From assembly GCF_964204645.1 (NCBI RefSeq), contig NC_134033.1:3407631-3471630 (forward strand): a stretch of 64,000 nt of DNA. The letters run 5' to 3'. Below are positions 44,636 through 54,818 of this stretch, piece by piece. Under the pieces are notes generated by a model. It did no database searches. It was not told the origin of the DNA and saw only the letters and a list, made by a program, of their open reading frames with translations. Positions within the stretch are counted from its first letter, which is position 1; each line of letters begins with the position of its first letter. This stretch comes from Tubulanus polymorphus (lineage: Eukaryota > Nemertea > Palaeonemertea > Tubulaniformes > Tubulanidae). The translations under genes were made by a program, and so were the position numbers.

Positions 44636-44765
44636 TTTCATTATAATTATAATTATTATTATTATAAGTATTATATTACTGCTATCACTATTATTATTAT
44701 TTTTACTATTATCATAATTGTTATTATTATAAATATGATTATTATTAATACTATCATTATATTTT
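44636..44765. repeat. (ATT)n-rich stretch in the LINE 3' UTR
   Basis: About 130 bp of ATT, TATT and ATAATT repeats. Confidence 0.85.
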
Positions 44766-45296
44766 TTTGTAATATGCTGTAATCTATGCGCCACTTTTGT
44801 GCTCTGTGCAATGTTATTATAACTTGTGGAGTGAATAAACTAAACTGAAACTGAAACTGCAAAATCAGTTTAATCTCACAGCGTGAACAATATTCATTAT
44901 TTACCCACTGATAGTTACAGGTTTCATAGAAGTTTAAGTTTCGACCAATCCCAATTTTTATTACGCATAATTAGCGGCATGAACATATTAAGTTTCTCTA
45001 CACCGGGACATCTATATAACAATTATAGAATTCTAGTGACCAATTCACTGCATGCAGCTTCAGCGTCACATGAGTGTCTTGATCAGTTTAAATCTATTCT
45101 CACTGCCATCTCTAAGCAGGTTTTATCTTAAAAAATGCTTCAACCTTTATCTTCTTCTATTGCATAGATTTTAGTCAACATCAACGAGATTATGACTAAT
45201 GCTAGTTTTTGCAAAGAGAAAGATATTTTCTTTCGCTTTAATTTCATGTCGGGTAAAGTTGCGTGCTAAGAGAAGAATCAATATTTACATCAATGG

Positions 45297-46247
45297 TTAT
45301 TTGACTGAATTTCTACAGCGGATTTTTGTACAAAAATATTCTCGAATTTCTCGTCCGAGTAAAAGATATATGTAGAAATTTACCACATAGTTACACTGGT
45401 GGAACATGCTAAAAATTTCGTATAGAAAATCTATCTGTTCCGGTGAACCTGGTAAAAATGTAGTAATAGTGGTTGGAAGTGTGAATATTGCAAATGCGAG
45501 TGAAACTGTTACGAGCATTATTGTTGTACGTTTTGATTTTGTAGTTTTCTGATCGGACGAAACCATTTTTGAACCTCTGAATAACTGAATTATTATTACA
45601 GAATTTGATGTCATGATCAACGTTAAAGGTAGCATATACGCATAGATGCAAAATACAATGAAATATATTATTTGATCAAATAATTCATAGTAACATCCAA
45701 AAGACTGGTCGGTAAAGTGTATAGACAAAGCAGGCGTGAGATAATTAAACAATACGCTCACTGCAGTAATTATCAGCATACTAAATCTAGCGAATCTCGG
45801 TGTACATATCAAACGAGATGTGAACGGGAAGAGAACAACTGCCCCTCGTTCTAGAGATATCGCTACTATCAACCACGAACTAGTACAGGATGCAAGTACC
45901 ATAACAAATTCATACATTTGACAACTGATCAGTGAGTTCATGATGAACATTGGACCGATGTTAGTGTGCAAGAGAACAAACTGTAAAACAGGCATCAGTG
46001 TAATGTTGATACAGAACACGAAATCACTGGCAGACAAAACGATCAGATAGTTAGCGTAAGATAAACCGCGGAATCTGCGACTTATCATTATCAGGAAAGT
46101 AGCCGAATTGCCGAAGGCTCCCAGGAGGAACACGGCTGGTAAAACGACCAGTGACACAGTACGGTAGATACCAGACTTGTTCTGTATAGACATGATAATG
46201 ATGTAACTGTTGTAAGTTCGACCAATTTGCATCTGAGTAGAATTCAT
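45297..46247 (-). CDS. GPCR-2, paralogue of GPCR-1 (316 aa, single exon)
   Basis: Aligns with GPCR-1 over its whole length with only a two-residue N-terminal length difference. Whole segments are identical, including RRFRGLSYANYLIVLSASDF and TSRLICTPRFARF, and overall identity by eye is above three quarters. TM1 has GAFGNSATFLIMI, TM2 LSASDF and TM3 ISLERGAVVLFPF (LER for DRY). The cysteine pair lies in LISCQMYEF and SFGCYYEL, and TM7 reads NYVVNFYIYLL. The divergence is spread over the loops and TM5, as expected of two functional copies. Unlike GPCR-1 it has no minisatellite upstream; the 5' flank contains GAGACTGTCAGTCCACACC, which resembles one unit of the GPCR-1 array. Same receptor class, unknown ligand. 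Confidence 0.9.
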   Translation of the reverse strand: MNSTQMQIGRTYNSYIIIMSIQNKSGIYRTVSLVVLPAVFLLGAFGNSATFLIMISRRFRGLSYANYLIVLSASDFVFCINITLMPVLQFVLLHTNIGPMFIMNSLISCQMYEFVMVLASCTSSWLIVAISLERGAVVLFPFTSRLICTPRFARFSMLIITAVSVLFNYLTPALSIHFTDQSFGCYYELFDQIIYFIVFCIYAYMLPLTLIMTSNSVIIIQLFRGSKMVSSDQKTTKSKRTTIMLVTVSLAFAIFTLPTTITTFLPGSPEQIDFLYEIFSMFHQCNYVVNFYIYLLLGREIREYFCTKIRCRNSVK

Positions 46248-46607
46248 GATTCACGATAATCAACTCGTGAAGGTGTGGACTGACAGTCTCGATAGATTGA
46301 CACTAATGAAGCTAACAAATTTATTGTTCGGATTAAATGAAAAATCAGTTCTAAGAACACAATTTACTCAGATTTAGTAAAGTTTATTATTTGTAAAAGA
46401 TATGAATATATCTAGATTGAAAAGAAATATTCGTCGTACAAGAATTCATTGTAAATGGTGAAATACTGATGACGGGGTCAAATATTAAAATATCTTAACG
46501 GGTTGGACAATGTCTATCAGTTCTATACAGGTAAAATAGCTTAAGTAGTTCATAATCAAAACACACAGTAAAGTATATAATCATTACTCATTACAGGACA
46601 GGATCGC

Positions 46608-46875
46608 CAGTGGTGACTCGGTTATCGCGCTTCAATTTCTTCTACATTTCAATTAAATTCGAGTCAACTTTTCTCGTTAGTAAATCAATTTCTTATAAAA
46701 CTATGCCATACACTTATTAAGAACGTCAATCTCATATATATTTGAAAACTTATTTGACGAAATTTCCATTTCGAAGCCTAAAAATTCGGTCCAAAGTTAA
46801 TTGAAAATGAACTAATTTTTACTAAGTATAACTGAGTGTATTGTAGCGCCATCTGGTTTGTGCCAATACCCCATT
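46608..46875 (-). mobile_element. MITE-A copy, inverted
   Basis: On the plus strand it begins CGCCAGTGGTGACTCGGTTA and ends GCGCCATCTGGTTTGTGCCA plus ATACCCCATT, the complement of the family's left end. It is slightly shortened inside. Confidence 0.7.
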
Positions 46876-47091
46876 CATACATTTCCTTTTCGAATTGAAA
46901 TTCGAGGTTGTTGATAGAAGCATAGTAAATAAGCGAACGGGAAGACCGACTCCTCAAAAATCCGCTCGGCACCGCTTGTGTTTTGTTCAGCGCCCTCACC
47001 GGTGGCGATAAACAATAGATTTTGTAGACTGGTTGCCGGTCTCTATTCTTAATTTAGCGTTTTTCATTGATTTGAATAGCCATAGAAGCGA

Positions 47092-47362
47092 CATCCTCGC
47101 TTGCCAGGGGTCCGGTATCACTCCCGAACTCGCTTCCACCAGCCCCCTAGCCTCACGAAGCGTGATTTCTATACTAGCGCTGTTGCGCGTGACGTCATAT
47201 ATCGATTTGCGAAATACTTCCTTTTTCGGTATAACGTTTGCTGATTGGTCAATTTAACGGGAAAACCAACATAAGTCTACTGACGGTTTGTTACAAGCGC
47301 TGTGATTGGTACGACCCGATTCTGGTCGGCGAGTAACGAATCCCTTGACGGGTGAAGATGTA
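47092..47362 (+). repeat. Dispersed repeat D, second copy
   Basis: Reverse complement of 18168-18494 with one internal deletion around 47335, where the tRNA-like part is shortened to CGAATCCCTTGACGGGTGAA. Confidence 0.72.
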
Positions 47363-47385
47363 GAAGCGATAACATTAAAACCTCA

Positions 47386-47438
47386 TTAAACTTCTTTGTG
47401 AAACTGGGCCCAGGGCCCAGTTTCACAAAGAAGTTTAA
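47386..47438. repeat. Perfect 26-bp-arm palindrome with 1-nt spacer
   Basis: The left arm, TTAAACTTCTTTGTGAAACT then GGGCCC (47386-47411), and its exact complement (47413-47438) are separated by a single A. CTCA flanks both sides. The right side continues as the dispersed element also seen at 15030-15140, so two termini of that element stand head to head. Confidence 0.92.
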
Positions 47439-47579
47439 CTCAAATTTTTTGGTGTAATTGCCATTGGTTACTTCATGTTTTCAATGAGGACAACAATTCA
47501 AATTGTATTTGTGAGGATTATTGCTGATTAATGCATATTGAAAAAAAAAATATATATATGCAAGATATATCATACAAGA

Positions 47580-47970
47580 TAAGGCTACGTGAAAATGCGC
47601 TTGTTTCTCATCACCCCCTTTTCTGCAAGGTGACTGGGCGGCAGGCTATTATCTTGACCTCCCTTTTTCAAAAAAAATAGAAACAAAAAGCCTTATTCCA
47701 AATTCTAAGAGTGACGAAGGCGACTACTTACTATTTTTAAATGGGGAAATTTCAGGTGACAACGACCACAAAGCAATATTCGTAACTGAAATGCTCGCCT
47801 ACCACAGTAACAGTAACAGTAACAACTGAAAAGCGACCGTGAGACAAAATCCTTAAACCAGCGTGATCAGGTTGTTTTCGGGACACGCAGGAGTGTTTTA
47901 CTTCTTTTTACGAAATTTTCACTGGCGATTTTTTTTTTTGGCGAGCGCGGAATATGAAACGAGCGTATTT
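47580..47970 (+). repeat. Dispersed repeat E, second copy
   Basis: Collinear with 18985-19435. It also carries a short (GTAACA)n stretch at 47805-47825. Confidence 0.7.
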
Positions 47971-48049
47971 TTTTGCGTTGCCTACTGTGAACGTAATATA
48001 CGTTTGTTCATTAAATTTGTCCGAGGATATAGCCGATTTTAGTACGACT

Positions 48050-48792
48050 AGATCTTGATCCTCGTAGAAATCTACAGAAAACGGATGAAAGAATATCGAT
48101 ATTTTTGAAGCTGTTTTAGGCCCAGGGGCCAGTTGCGTGGATTCAGATGCCAATTTTGAAAAAAATTGTCACGACGTCCCAAAAGGTACTTTGATGTCCG
48201 ACAACTTATTGACAAGTTGAAAAAATTGATGGTCTTCAATCCACACTCGAACCGTGCCGCCGTGAAATGTCTTTGTATGGAAGAAAAAAAAAAACCTTTT
48301 ACAACGGATGTATATGTTTTTCTGTCGGGCTAAGTGGTGTTATCTAAAGCTGATCGGATTAGTCTAACATGTATTTGAATAATTAAGCATATTTCTTTAG
48401 AACGAAACCTAAAATTCAATTAAATGACGTAAGATATTTAAACTGGACCAAATGATTAAAAGTCTCTGTAATACAGCCCGTATCAAAGATGCCGGCTGTC
48501 GTAGAATAGGTGATGCAAATCTAGCAATGTCTAGTATAGCCTATGCATAAATGCATCCTAACACGCAAGTTTAAATAATGTCTGGTAAAATGTACTAGAA
48601 TGGAGGCCCAAGATTCAACACTTCTCAATCAACATACTCACACAATGAGTTGATCGTTTCGCACTGCCAGTCGATAATTTTATATCTAGTGAAACTTCGG
48701 AATTTCTCAGGTAAAGTAAATCGACTTTTTGATTGGATCCAACAATCCCGGAACCACGTGTTGTAGTCGGCAGAACGACACAGGAATCAGTG
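48050..48792 (-). pseudogene. Truncated duplicate of the PAN-domain exon and its 3' flank
   Basis: Matches 50508-51513. The flank carries CTGTCGGGCTAAGTGGTGTT, TCTAGTATAGCC and GGAGGCCCAAGATTCAACAC. The coding remnant at 48640-48792 keeps the end of the PAN protein (EKFRSF, IDWQCETINSLCEYVD) but breaks off at about 48792 in the middle of the domain, where an unrelated repeat (MITE-E) begins. This copy lacks the Penelope-like insertion present at 50837-51141 and so serves as the empty site. Confidence 0.75.
48117..48265 (+). mobile_element. MITE-E copy
   Basis: A family beginning with a variant of GGATCCAGAGGCCAATTTTG and ending with TGGTCTT..CACACT. Other copies are at about 48797-48995 (inverted), 50600-50715 and 54240-54370 (inverted). 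It is non-coding, and the terminal structure is degenerate. Confidence 0.5.
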
Positions 48793-48796
48793 TTAA

Positions 48797-48995
48797 CTCC
48801 ACACACTAGGGGCGGATGTAGGGGAACTTGTGAGACTCGTAAAAGACCATCAATTTTGTTCATTGCCTGTGTGGCCATTTAAGTGCCCTTTGCGGGATAT
48901 GAAGAGTTCTTCAAAACTGGTCCTAGTACACATGATATGGCCCTTTTTGACATCATGTGACAAGTCGTTCAAAATTGGCCTCTGGATCCACCCTG
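48797..48995 (-). mobile_element. MITE-E copy, inverted
   Basis: AACTCCACACACTAGGGGCG starts it and TTCAAAATTGGCCTCTGGAT ends it, as in the copy at 54240-54370. Confidence 0.6.
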
Positions 48996-49277
48996 CCTCG
49001 TCAACACAACAGCTATTCTCCGCTGCATCAGTTCGGCGTGTTTAGTTTAGGCCGACGACTCGCCGGTAATGATTTATCGTGAGATTACAATTCGAGGCTG
49101 GGGAACGAATACTGTCGTAACACAAGTCAATTCAAAATAAACATAAGATGATATTGGCATACGATGTGAACAAACGCACTATTAGAAAGTACGTAAATGT
49201 TTCCGAAATTAATGTCACAATAAACTCGAGGTTTCCAAAAAATTGTGACCCACGCGAACTCTTGAAATCCATATAAA

Positions 49278-49650
49278 ACATATGTATACCATCCTCCCTC
49301 TGCAGGGACTCGAACCTGATGGCATCGCTACATTCAGCCACGGCACGAACCCCTGCATCAGTAGACCGGGTGCGCAGGTACATGCGCAGCTTTCCGAACG
49401 AAAACTAGCGGCACCAATCAGATTGCTCGTTGTATAATCGTTGAGGCAAATTTCAAGGAAGAACTATAAATGGGAAAACCCGGGCTAAAATAAAACGGGA
49501 TTTCTGATTGGCTAAGAATCACATCATCTGAACTGCGCATGTATCTGCGCACACGGTCGATTATGGCAGGGTTTCGTGCCGTGGCAATCTCGATGCCATC
49601 AGGTTCGAATCCCTGCCGGGGGAGGATGTATGTATACGTCCATATGTATT
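49278..49650. repeat. Inverted pair of tRNA-like elements
   Basis: The left arm (49278-49425) and right arm (49510-49650) are reverse complements. Each contains GGTTCGAATCCCTGC or a close variant (a B box plus one side of an acceptor stem), GATGCCATC and GTGCCGTGGC, then GCGCATGTA(C/T)CTGCGCA. The 7-bp GGCAGGG/CCCTGCC stem surrounds each tRNA-like part. The centre is only about 85 bp. There is no proper anticodon arm, so this is not a functional tRNA. Confidence 0.7.
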
Positions 49651-49699
49651 CTGTATATTGCTGCAAAAAGTTGTATCTAGTTTTGTACTCTAGTTTGAT

Positions 49700-50240
49700 A
49701 GAAAACTGAATTTGGGCGGATCTTTATCAACGGGGATCTTTACCTTTGTGGGATTTTTACCGGAGGGATACCTGAGCTTCAGATGAATGACTGAGCTTCT
49801 TTTCAAATTCCCTGACCTTTCCCTTAAGAAGGTCCTTTCCTACGACTCCTCGATTCCTTGAAATCTCCTCCTAAACCAAAAATGTTTTCCCTTGAATTTG
49901 AGCAAAATGCTCAAAAAGTCCTTGAAAACTAGATAAGTTTAAGGTTTTAAACCTAGTTGGCAGTCAAAGGCCACAGATACCACTTAATGAATAGTTTACC
50001 AAGATTAAAATTACCAATTAAGTCGGAGTCTACAATAATTGATATGTGAAAGTGATGCATACGCTTCTCGAAATTTGAAATATTTTCTCGATGAAAACTC
50101 ATTGAAAGGTCCCTTTATTCTGGAATGACTGATCACCAGGGACCCTAATTAAAGAAGAGTCAGTATTTCTTTACTTTCCCTGCATAGAAAGATAAATTTG
50201 TATATGTCGCTAATTTAAAAGCTTTTTCTTCCATCAGTAT
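49700..50240. other. No gene recognised
   Basis: AT-rich sequence with no supported exon. Confidence 0.35.
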
Positions 50241-50260
50241 ATTTTATTTCAGTTTAAGTC

Positions 50261-50478
50261 TTATATTTTGCCTATTAAGACGTTGAATCTAGATTCGTCC
50301 TTGAGGACGAGTTCGTCCGTTGCCGGCTGCCATTTTGTATCCGGTATCATGATACTGTTGTACAGACGACAGTTCCCCTCCGCAGATGATATCGCTTTGA
50401 AGACGATCAGATCGCATCTCTGATTGGCCAGACACGTCAACGCGCATTCTAATTCACTCCCTGACGTCATAGGCCCGA
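50261..50478 (-). CDS. PAN/apple-like terminal exon
   Basis: A good acceptor (TGTCGCTGCAG) precedes position 50478. The exon is in phase 1 and runs 72 codons to a TAA at 50261, with AATAAA 13 bp further (50243-50248). It encodes SGSELECALTCLANQRCDL then GNCRLYNS, the C-x3-C-x5-C..C pattern of a PAN/apple half-domain, which binds proteins or sugars in secreted proteins. The phase matches the donor of the signal-peptide exon at 53182-53116, so it could be an alternative last exon of that gene. It could also belong to a separate gene whose first exon I cannot see. Confidence 0.6.
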
Positions 50479-50836
50479 CTGCAGCGACATCTGGCGATGG
50501 AATTTGCCCACCTTGATGCTCGTGGAAATCTACAGAAAAAGGGAGATAGAATTTCGATATTTTTGAAGCTGTTTAATGCCCAGGAGCCAGTCTTAGACCG
50601 AGGCCAGTAGCGAATCCAGGGGCCAATTTTGAAGAACTTGCCACGTGCAATAAGGTTCTTTGATATAACCTTGACAAGTTGAATTGGTGTACTTCCACCC
50701 ACACTCAATCCGTGACACGTTTAGAAAAAAGCATTGTTACAACAGCTTCAAAGACCGGATGTGCGTATATGTTTTTCTGTCGGGCTAAGTGGTGTTATCA
50801 ACAGCTGATCGGATTAGTCTAATATGTATTTGAATA

Positions 50837-51141
50837 AGATAATTCCCGCTATTTACAGATTAAAAGAATTTAAAAACCAGAATTTATTTATTAAATCTAA
50901 AATATATATATAAAAGACACGAAGTTTCGATCTCACCCTAGAGATCATCGTCAGTGTGAGAAATAGACTAAAAACAGGGGTATATATACAGAGGAGAACA
51001 GGTTAATTGAGTAAATTGGTGAGTGAGTAAATAATTAGTGTTTGGCAAGGCATGAAGTATTATGGTTTTTAAATTCTTTTAATCTGTAAATATTGGGATT
51101 TAACTTATTATCCGTTCACCACGTTTGAGTGTTGTCATCGT
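50837..51141 (-). mobile_element. Penelope-like insertion (305 bp) with 19-bp target duplication
   Basis: TCTAATATGTATTTGAATA flanks it on both sides (50818-50836 and 51142-51160), and the paralogous site at about 48370-48390 has a single copy. Inside, the first and last about 50 bp form inverted arms (TTTACAGATTAAAAGAATTT and complement). The hammerhead-like motif is on the minus strand (CTGACGATGATCTCTAGGGT then GAGATCGAAAC). The right end carries TTATTATCCGTTCACCACG. No coding region remains. Confidence 0.85.
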
Positions 51142-51347
51142 TCTAATATGTATTTGAATAATTGAGTCAAGTTCTTTAGAACGAAACATGAAATTCCATT
51201 AAATGACGTAAGATATTTAAAAATGATTACACGTGGTGATGCAAATCTAGTAATGTCTAGTATAGCCTTTGCATAAATGCGTCCTCGTTAAATTCTGATA
51301 ATGTCTGGTAAAATGTACTAGAATGGAGGCCCAAGATTCAACACTTC

Positions 51348-53182
51348 TCAATCAACATACTCACACAATGAGTTGATCGTTTCGCACTGCCAGTCGATCA
51401 TTTTATATTCAGTGAAACTTCGGAATTTCTCAGGGAAGGTAAATCGACTTTCTCGTTGGATCCAACATTCTCGACGCCCCGTTTGGTAGTCGGCAGAACG
51501 ACACAGGAATTTAGCGAAATTGGCGCACGATTTCAGACATTCGAGTTCACTCATTCGGCCGATATAGTTATCGTTGAAGTCTGCAAGAGCAAAACCAGGG
51601 ATGATGTTCCACTTCAGCCGGCCTCCTGAGGCGCATGCCGTATCTGTGGATGAGATGTGATCTATTAAACAACGAGCTTCATCAGTAAGCCGCCTCTTGC
51701 ACAGCCATGGCTTCGATTTAAAACCAGCCCAGTCTAAGCTCATTTTGGTTCCACAATTGTTGTATAACCGATCTAACAACTTAAGACCAGTCTAAGCTCA
51801 CTTTGGTTCTACAACCAATCCAACAACTTAAGACCAGTCTAAGCTCATGTTGGTTTTAAGGACTCGTTTTGGTTTTGTAGCCAATCTAGGTAACGACTAA
51901 GGACAAGCTTGCATTCATTATGATTCTATTGCCATATTCTAGACAACTTAAAACCAGTCTCAACTTAGTTTGGTTCTAAAAACCAATCAAGCTAACAACT
52001 TAAGGCCAGTCTGAGTCGGTTTCGATAAGAAATCGAATAAAATAACTTTAAGGCCAGTCTGATCCAATTTCGGTCCGATAACAAATATGATAACTGAAAA
52101 CATATACACACTTCTATACACTCTTTATAATCTACACTAAAGCCCAATTATTGAATGTGCAACACGTCTTGAAGGAGCATAATCTTTAATTATTATCATC
52201 ATTATTAGTTTATTATATCACAAAATACAAGTTTTTGTATGATAAAACACAATTACATAATACTGTATGGCGGATACGGATACGGATAAGATAATTCAGG
52301 TATATAAATACATTAAAAACATAATATACCAAAGGTGATAGAAAGCTTTTTATCAAAACTCAACAGCCCTCCCTTAATCAACAAATATTCGAACATCCTC
52401 AATGTTTTTAGATAATTAACTACAAGTCAAATATCTTCACTCAGTAATTTAGATTGTGTGTAATTAATTATCTTTGTATTGTAATTATCTTGTCACTCAG
52501 TAATTTGAAATTGTTTGTAATTAGCTTCGTTTTATTCTATATGAATACCAGTATGATATGTAAATTTAGTCATTTGCGCTATGCCCGAAGAGGGGATAAT
52601 GTAACTCCCGAAAACGTTCGCTTAATAAATATATATTACTCATTAGAAAATGAGATTTGTACTGATTTTGCTTCTATAGATCTGGTAATAGAAAGCCTTT
52701 CCACATACATGGAATATATCTATGTGGTCACACTGTTGGAGTCAGATTACCCATTTAATAGCTGAAGATGTATAATAAAGGCTTTCCTAAGAAAAGTGGA
52801 AAGATTGTATAGTTTACTAGTACTGGAAATTAAGTGGATGAATTGTTCGGATTTGTTCAGTAAGTTCTCGATGTATAATTTAATCTTAAGCCAGAGCATG
52901 CAGGACATGTAATCAATAGTTCTACAACGAATCCTCTTCGGATAACGAACTGACCGAGGAGACCGGAAAATCGGTTAGTCCAATATTACAGCTTTTAGTA
53001 ATTCAGTTAAGCCAATAGTTAAACCTTAACCCTATTGAATGTGTAAGTACGGAAAAATACATGGTAGCGCGATATTTTCGATCGAGATAAATCATTTTAG
53101 AAATAAAAATCTTACCTATTGGCAGAGCGTGTCCGACACAAAGGAGGCCAGACGACATGATTATTATGTTTAGACCGAACAT
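51348..53182 (-). CDS. Two-exon gene for a secreted PAN/apple-domain protein (120 aa)
   Basis: Exon 1 (53182-53116) encodes a signal peptide, MFGLNIIIMSSGLLCVGHAL, and ends at the donor AATAG|GTAAGA in phase 1. Exon 2 (51643-51348) follows the acceptor TCATCCACAG, and the joined codon is GAT. Exon 2 encodes TACASGG, then a PAN domain: IPGFALADFNDNYIGRMSE, LECLKSCANFAKFLCRSADY, RRECWIQ, and a tail with DWQCETINSLCEYVD. The cysteine spacing and the C-lxSC..FlCRSxxY pattern are typical of PAN/apple folds. Predicted extracellular. An earlier exon cannot be excluded, and additional exons may lie in the 1.5-kb intron. Duplicated remnants lie at 48.6-48.8 kb. Confidence 0.75.
51770..52085. repeat. 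Degenerate tandem array of the MITE-D internal unit
   Basis: About seven loose copies of an about 48-bp unit: CAACTTAAGACCAGTCTAAG, CTCA(C/T)(T/G)TTGGTT, CTA(C/T)AACCAATC. The same unit forms the interior of MITE-D at 35337 and 55753. It abuts the 5' side of PAN exon 2. Confidence 0.75.
52580..52640 (+). mobile_element. Possible Penelope-like terminal motif
   Basis: CCCGAAGAGGGGATAATGTA followed by CTCCCGAAAACGTTCGC has the hairpin-plus-GAAA(A)CGTT layout seen in Penelope-like ends. No other part of such an element is recognised here. The surrounding frame of 103 codons (52454-52765) runs through it and is not called. Confidence 0.35.
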
Positions 53183-53509
53183 CTTAAGTTTCTGACCGTC
53201 TTCTCCAGAGATGAACACGTCTTTGTGCAGCTCTATCACGCGGCGCTAGCTTCGCTGCGCATTAGCGATGCGTTCTTTTTTATTTTCGCGATTTCAAATT
53301 CCACAATGAATTCTTGAGTCGGGCAATTGAATTTTGGTAATTCATCGTATCATTATCTGAATAAATGGCCAATGTTTAATTGTTTTTGTTGTCAAGATTG
53401 TTTTAATGGTGCCAACTAATTTTCACTACATTATAGTGAAAACTAGTTGTCACTACTAAAGGCCGTAAGCGATATTGAGGGAGAAATAAGAACCGTACAT
53501 GATGTCCTA

Positions 53510-53835
53510 CAGCACACTAGCGACGCCTGGTGAATCCTCACTTGCCAAAAGTAAAGTGTCTGCTCGCTACGGTGTAGGCATACTTCATGTTCTCACTTGC
53601 AACAAGTGGAATCCTCTATTGCCGCAGTAGTCGATGTCCTACTGCACACTAGCGACACCTGGTGGATCCTAACTTGCCACAAGTGGAATCCTGTATTACC
53701 GCAGTAGTTGATGTCCTACTGCATACTAGCGACACCTGGTGGATCCTGACTTGCTACAAGTAGAATCCTCTATTGCCGCAGTAGTTGATGTCTTATTGCA
53801 CACTAGTGACACCTGGTGGATCCTCATTTGCAAAA
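53510..53835 (+). repeat. Tandemly amplified MITE-A 3' end (four copies)
   Basis: CACACTAGCGACACCTGGTG, ACTTGCCACAAGTGGAATCC and TTGCCGCAGTAGT(C/T)GATGTC repeat in units of about 84 bp (the first is about 125 bp). Each unit is the last part of MITE-A without its CCCCATT terminus. Confidence 0.85.
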
Positions 53836-54239
53836 TAAAATTTGGAAGTAATTGCTATCAAAAGGAAGGACAATGATGATGTTTGTCCAAACTTTTTTCC
53901 AAACAAACCAGAAAAAGAAGACTTGGAAGGACAGCTGGGAACATTTCCTTCTTCAAGTGGAGAAAACCAACCCCGGTTTATTCTCTATTCAGCATCTAGT
54001 ACAACTCGATTAAACTGAACATATAGTTTTCTTTTATTTCGCTACAAGACAAAATATAAATAATACGAGATAATTGTTTGATAATTTTGGACGGCGGCAA
54101 GAACGGCGACGAACAATGTCTAACATCGATAATAAACCCCTCAAAAAAACACAATATAGATATTTTACGTTTCAGCTCGAAATTCATCTCAAGATTCGTC
54201 TTTTGAAACTTAAGGTCGATTTATTGAATTAGGAACTAG
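53836..54239. other. No gene recognised
   Basis: AT-rich sequence; nothing supported. Confidence 0.35.
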
Positions 54240-54370
54240 TGTAAACTCCACACTAGGTGCGGATTCAGAGTGACTTGCAAAAGACCATCAAATTTTTTCC
54301 TTTGTGGACATCAAAGTGCCCTTTGGGATGTTGTGACAAGTCCTTCAAAATTGGCCTCTAGATCCACCCC
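54240..54370 (-). mobile_element. MITE-E copy, inverted
   Basis: Starts GTGTAAACTCCACACTAGGT and ends TTGGCCTCTAGATCCACCCC, like 48797-48995. Confidence 0.6.
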
Positions 54371-54818
54371 AGCAGCACACAATGAATCAACTTTTGAAAT
54401 CCGGTGAAACCTGCTTAATCCTTTATTCTGTCTAATCCGGACGATATTTGCAGTCCATTTGTTCGCGTTAATATACAAGAAAATGACTTTTAATCCAGAT
54501 TTCCTGTAAATTGGATGAATTTCATTGGTCCCAAATGATCGGAATTAAGCGGGTTCTACTGCATTACTGCGAAAAAAAACAGTGTTTTTGGGTCTTTTAC
54601 TGATAACATGCTCCATTATTCCCGGTTAAGTGGACGGTTTCTGATGTACAGAAAAAAAAAACATAATCAACGAATTGTTTTGAACTCATCAACGAAAATG
54701 TTTTAAGAACTTTCGAGTTTCTTTTTCACGAGTGACTATTAATGAATATTGAAGTGTCAATATTCACCTGGCAGCCCGGAATCTACAACCCTTCAGACAT
54801 TCACTATATTGTAGTGTA

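Larger units (their letters stand above)
40600..44866 (+). mobile_element. Nearly full-length non-LTR retrotransposon (LINE family 2, CR1/Jockey-like)
   Basis: Order: ORF1-like frame, apurinic-type endonuclease, reverse transcriptase, zinc-knuckle, 3' UTR with an (ATT)n-rich stretch, and a terminal (AACTGA)n tract. Two frameshifts (about 43215 and about 44180) break ORF2, so this copy is not autonomous as it stands. The 5' boundary is uncertain (about 40600) and no target duplication was found. The 3' end matches the fragment at 13451-13500. Confidence 0.85.

Noticed and set aside
47033-47257. 74-codon frame containing LACQGSGITPELASTSPLAS
   Set aside because: Translation of dispersed repeat D, not a gene.
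52454-52765. 103-codon plus-strand frame with a hydrophobic start
   Set aside because: AT-rich composition, runs through a Penelope-like hairpin motif, no recognisable domain.
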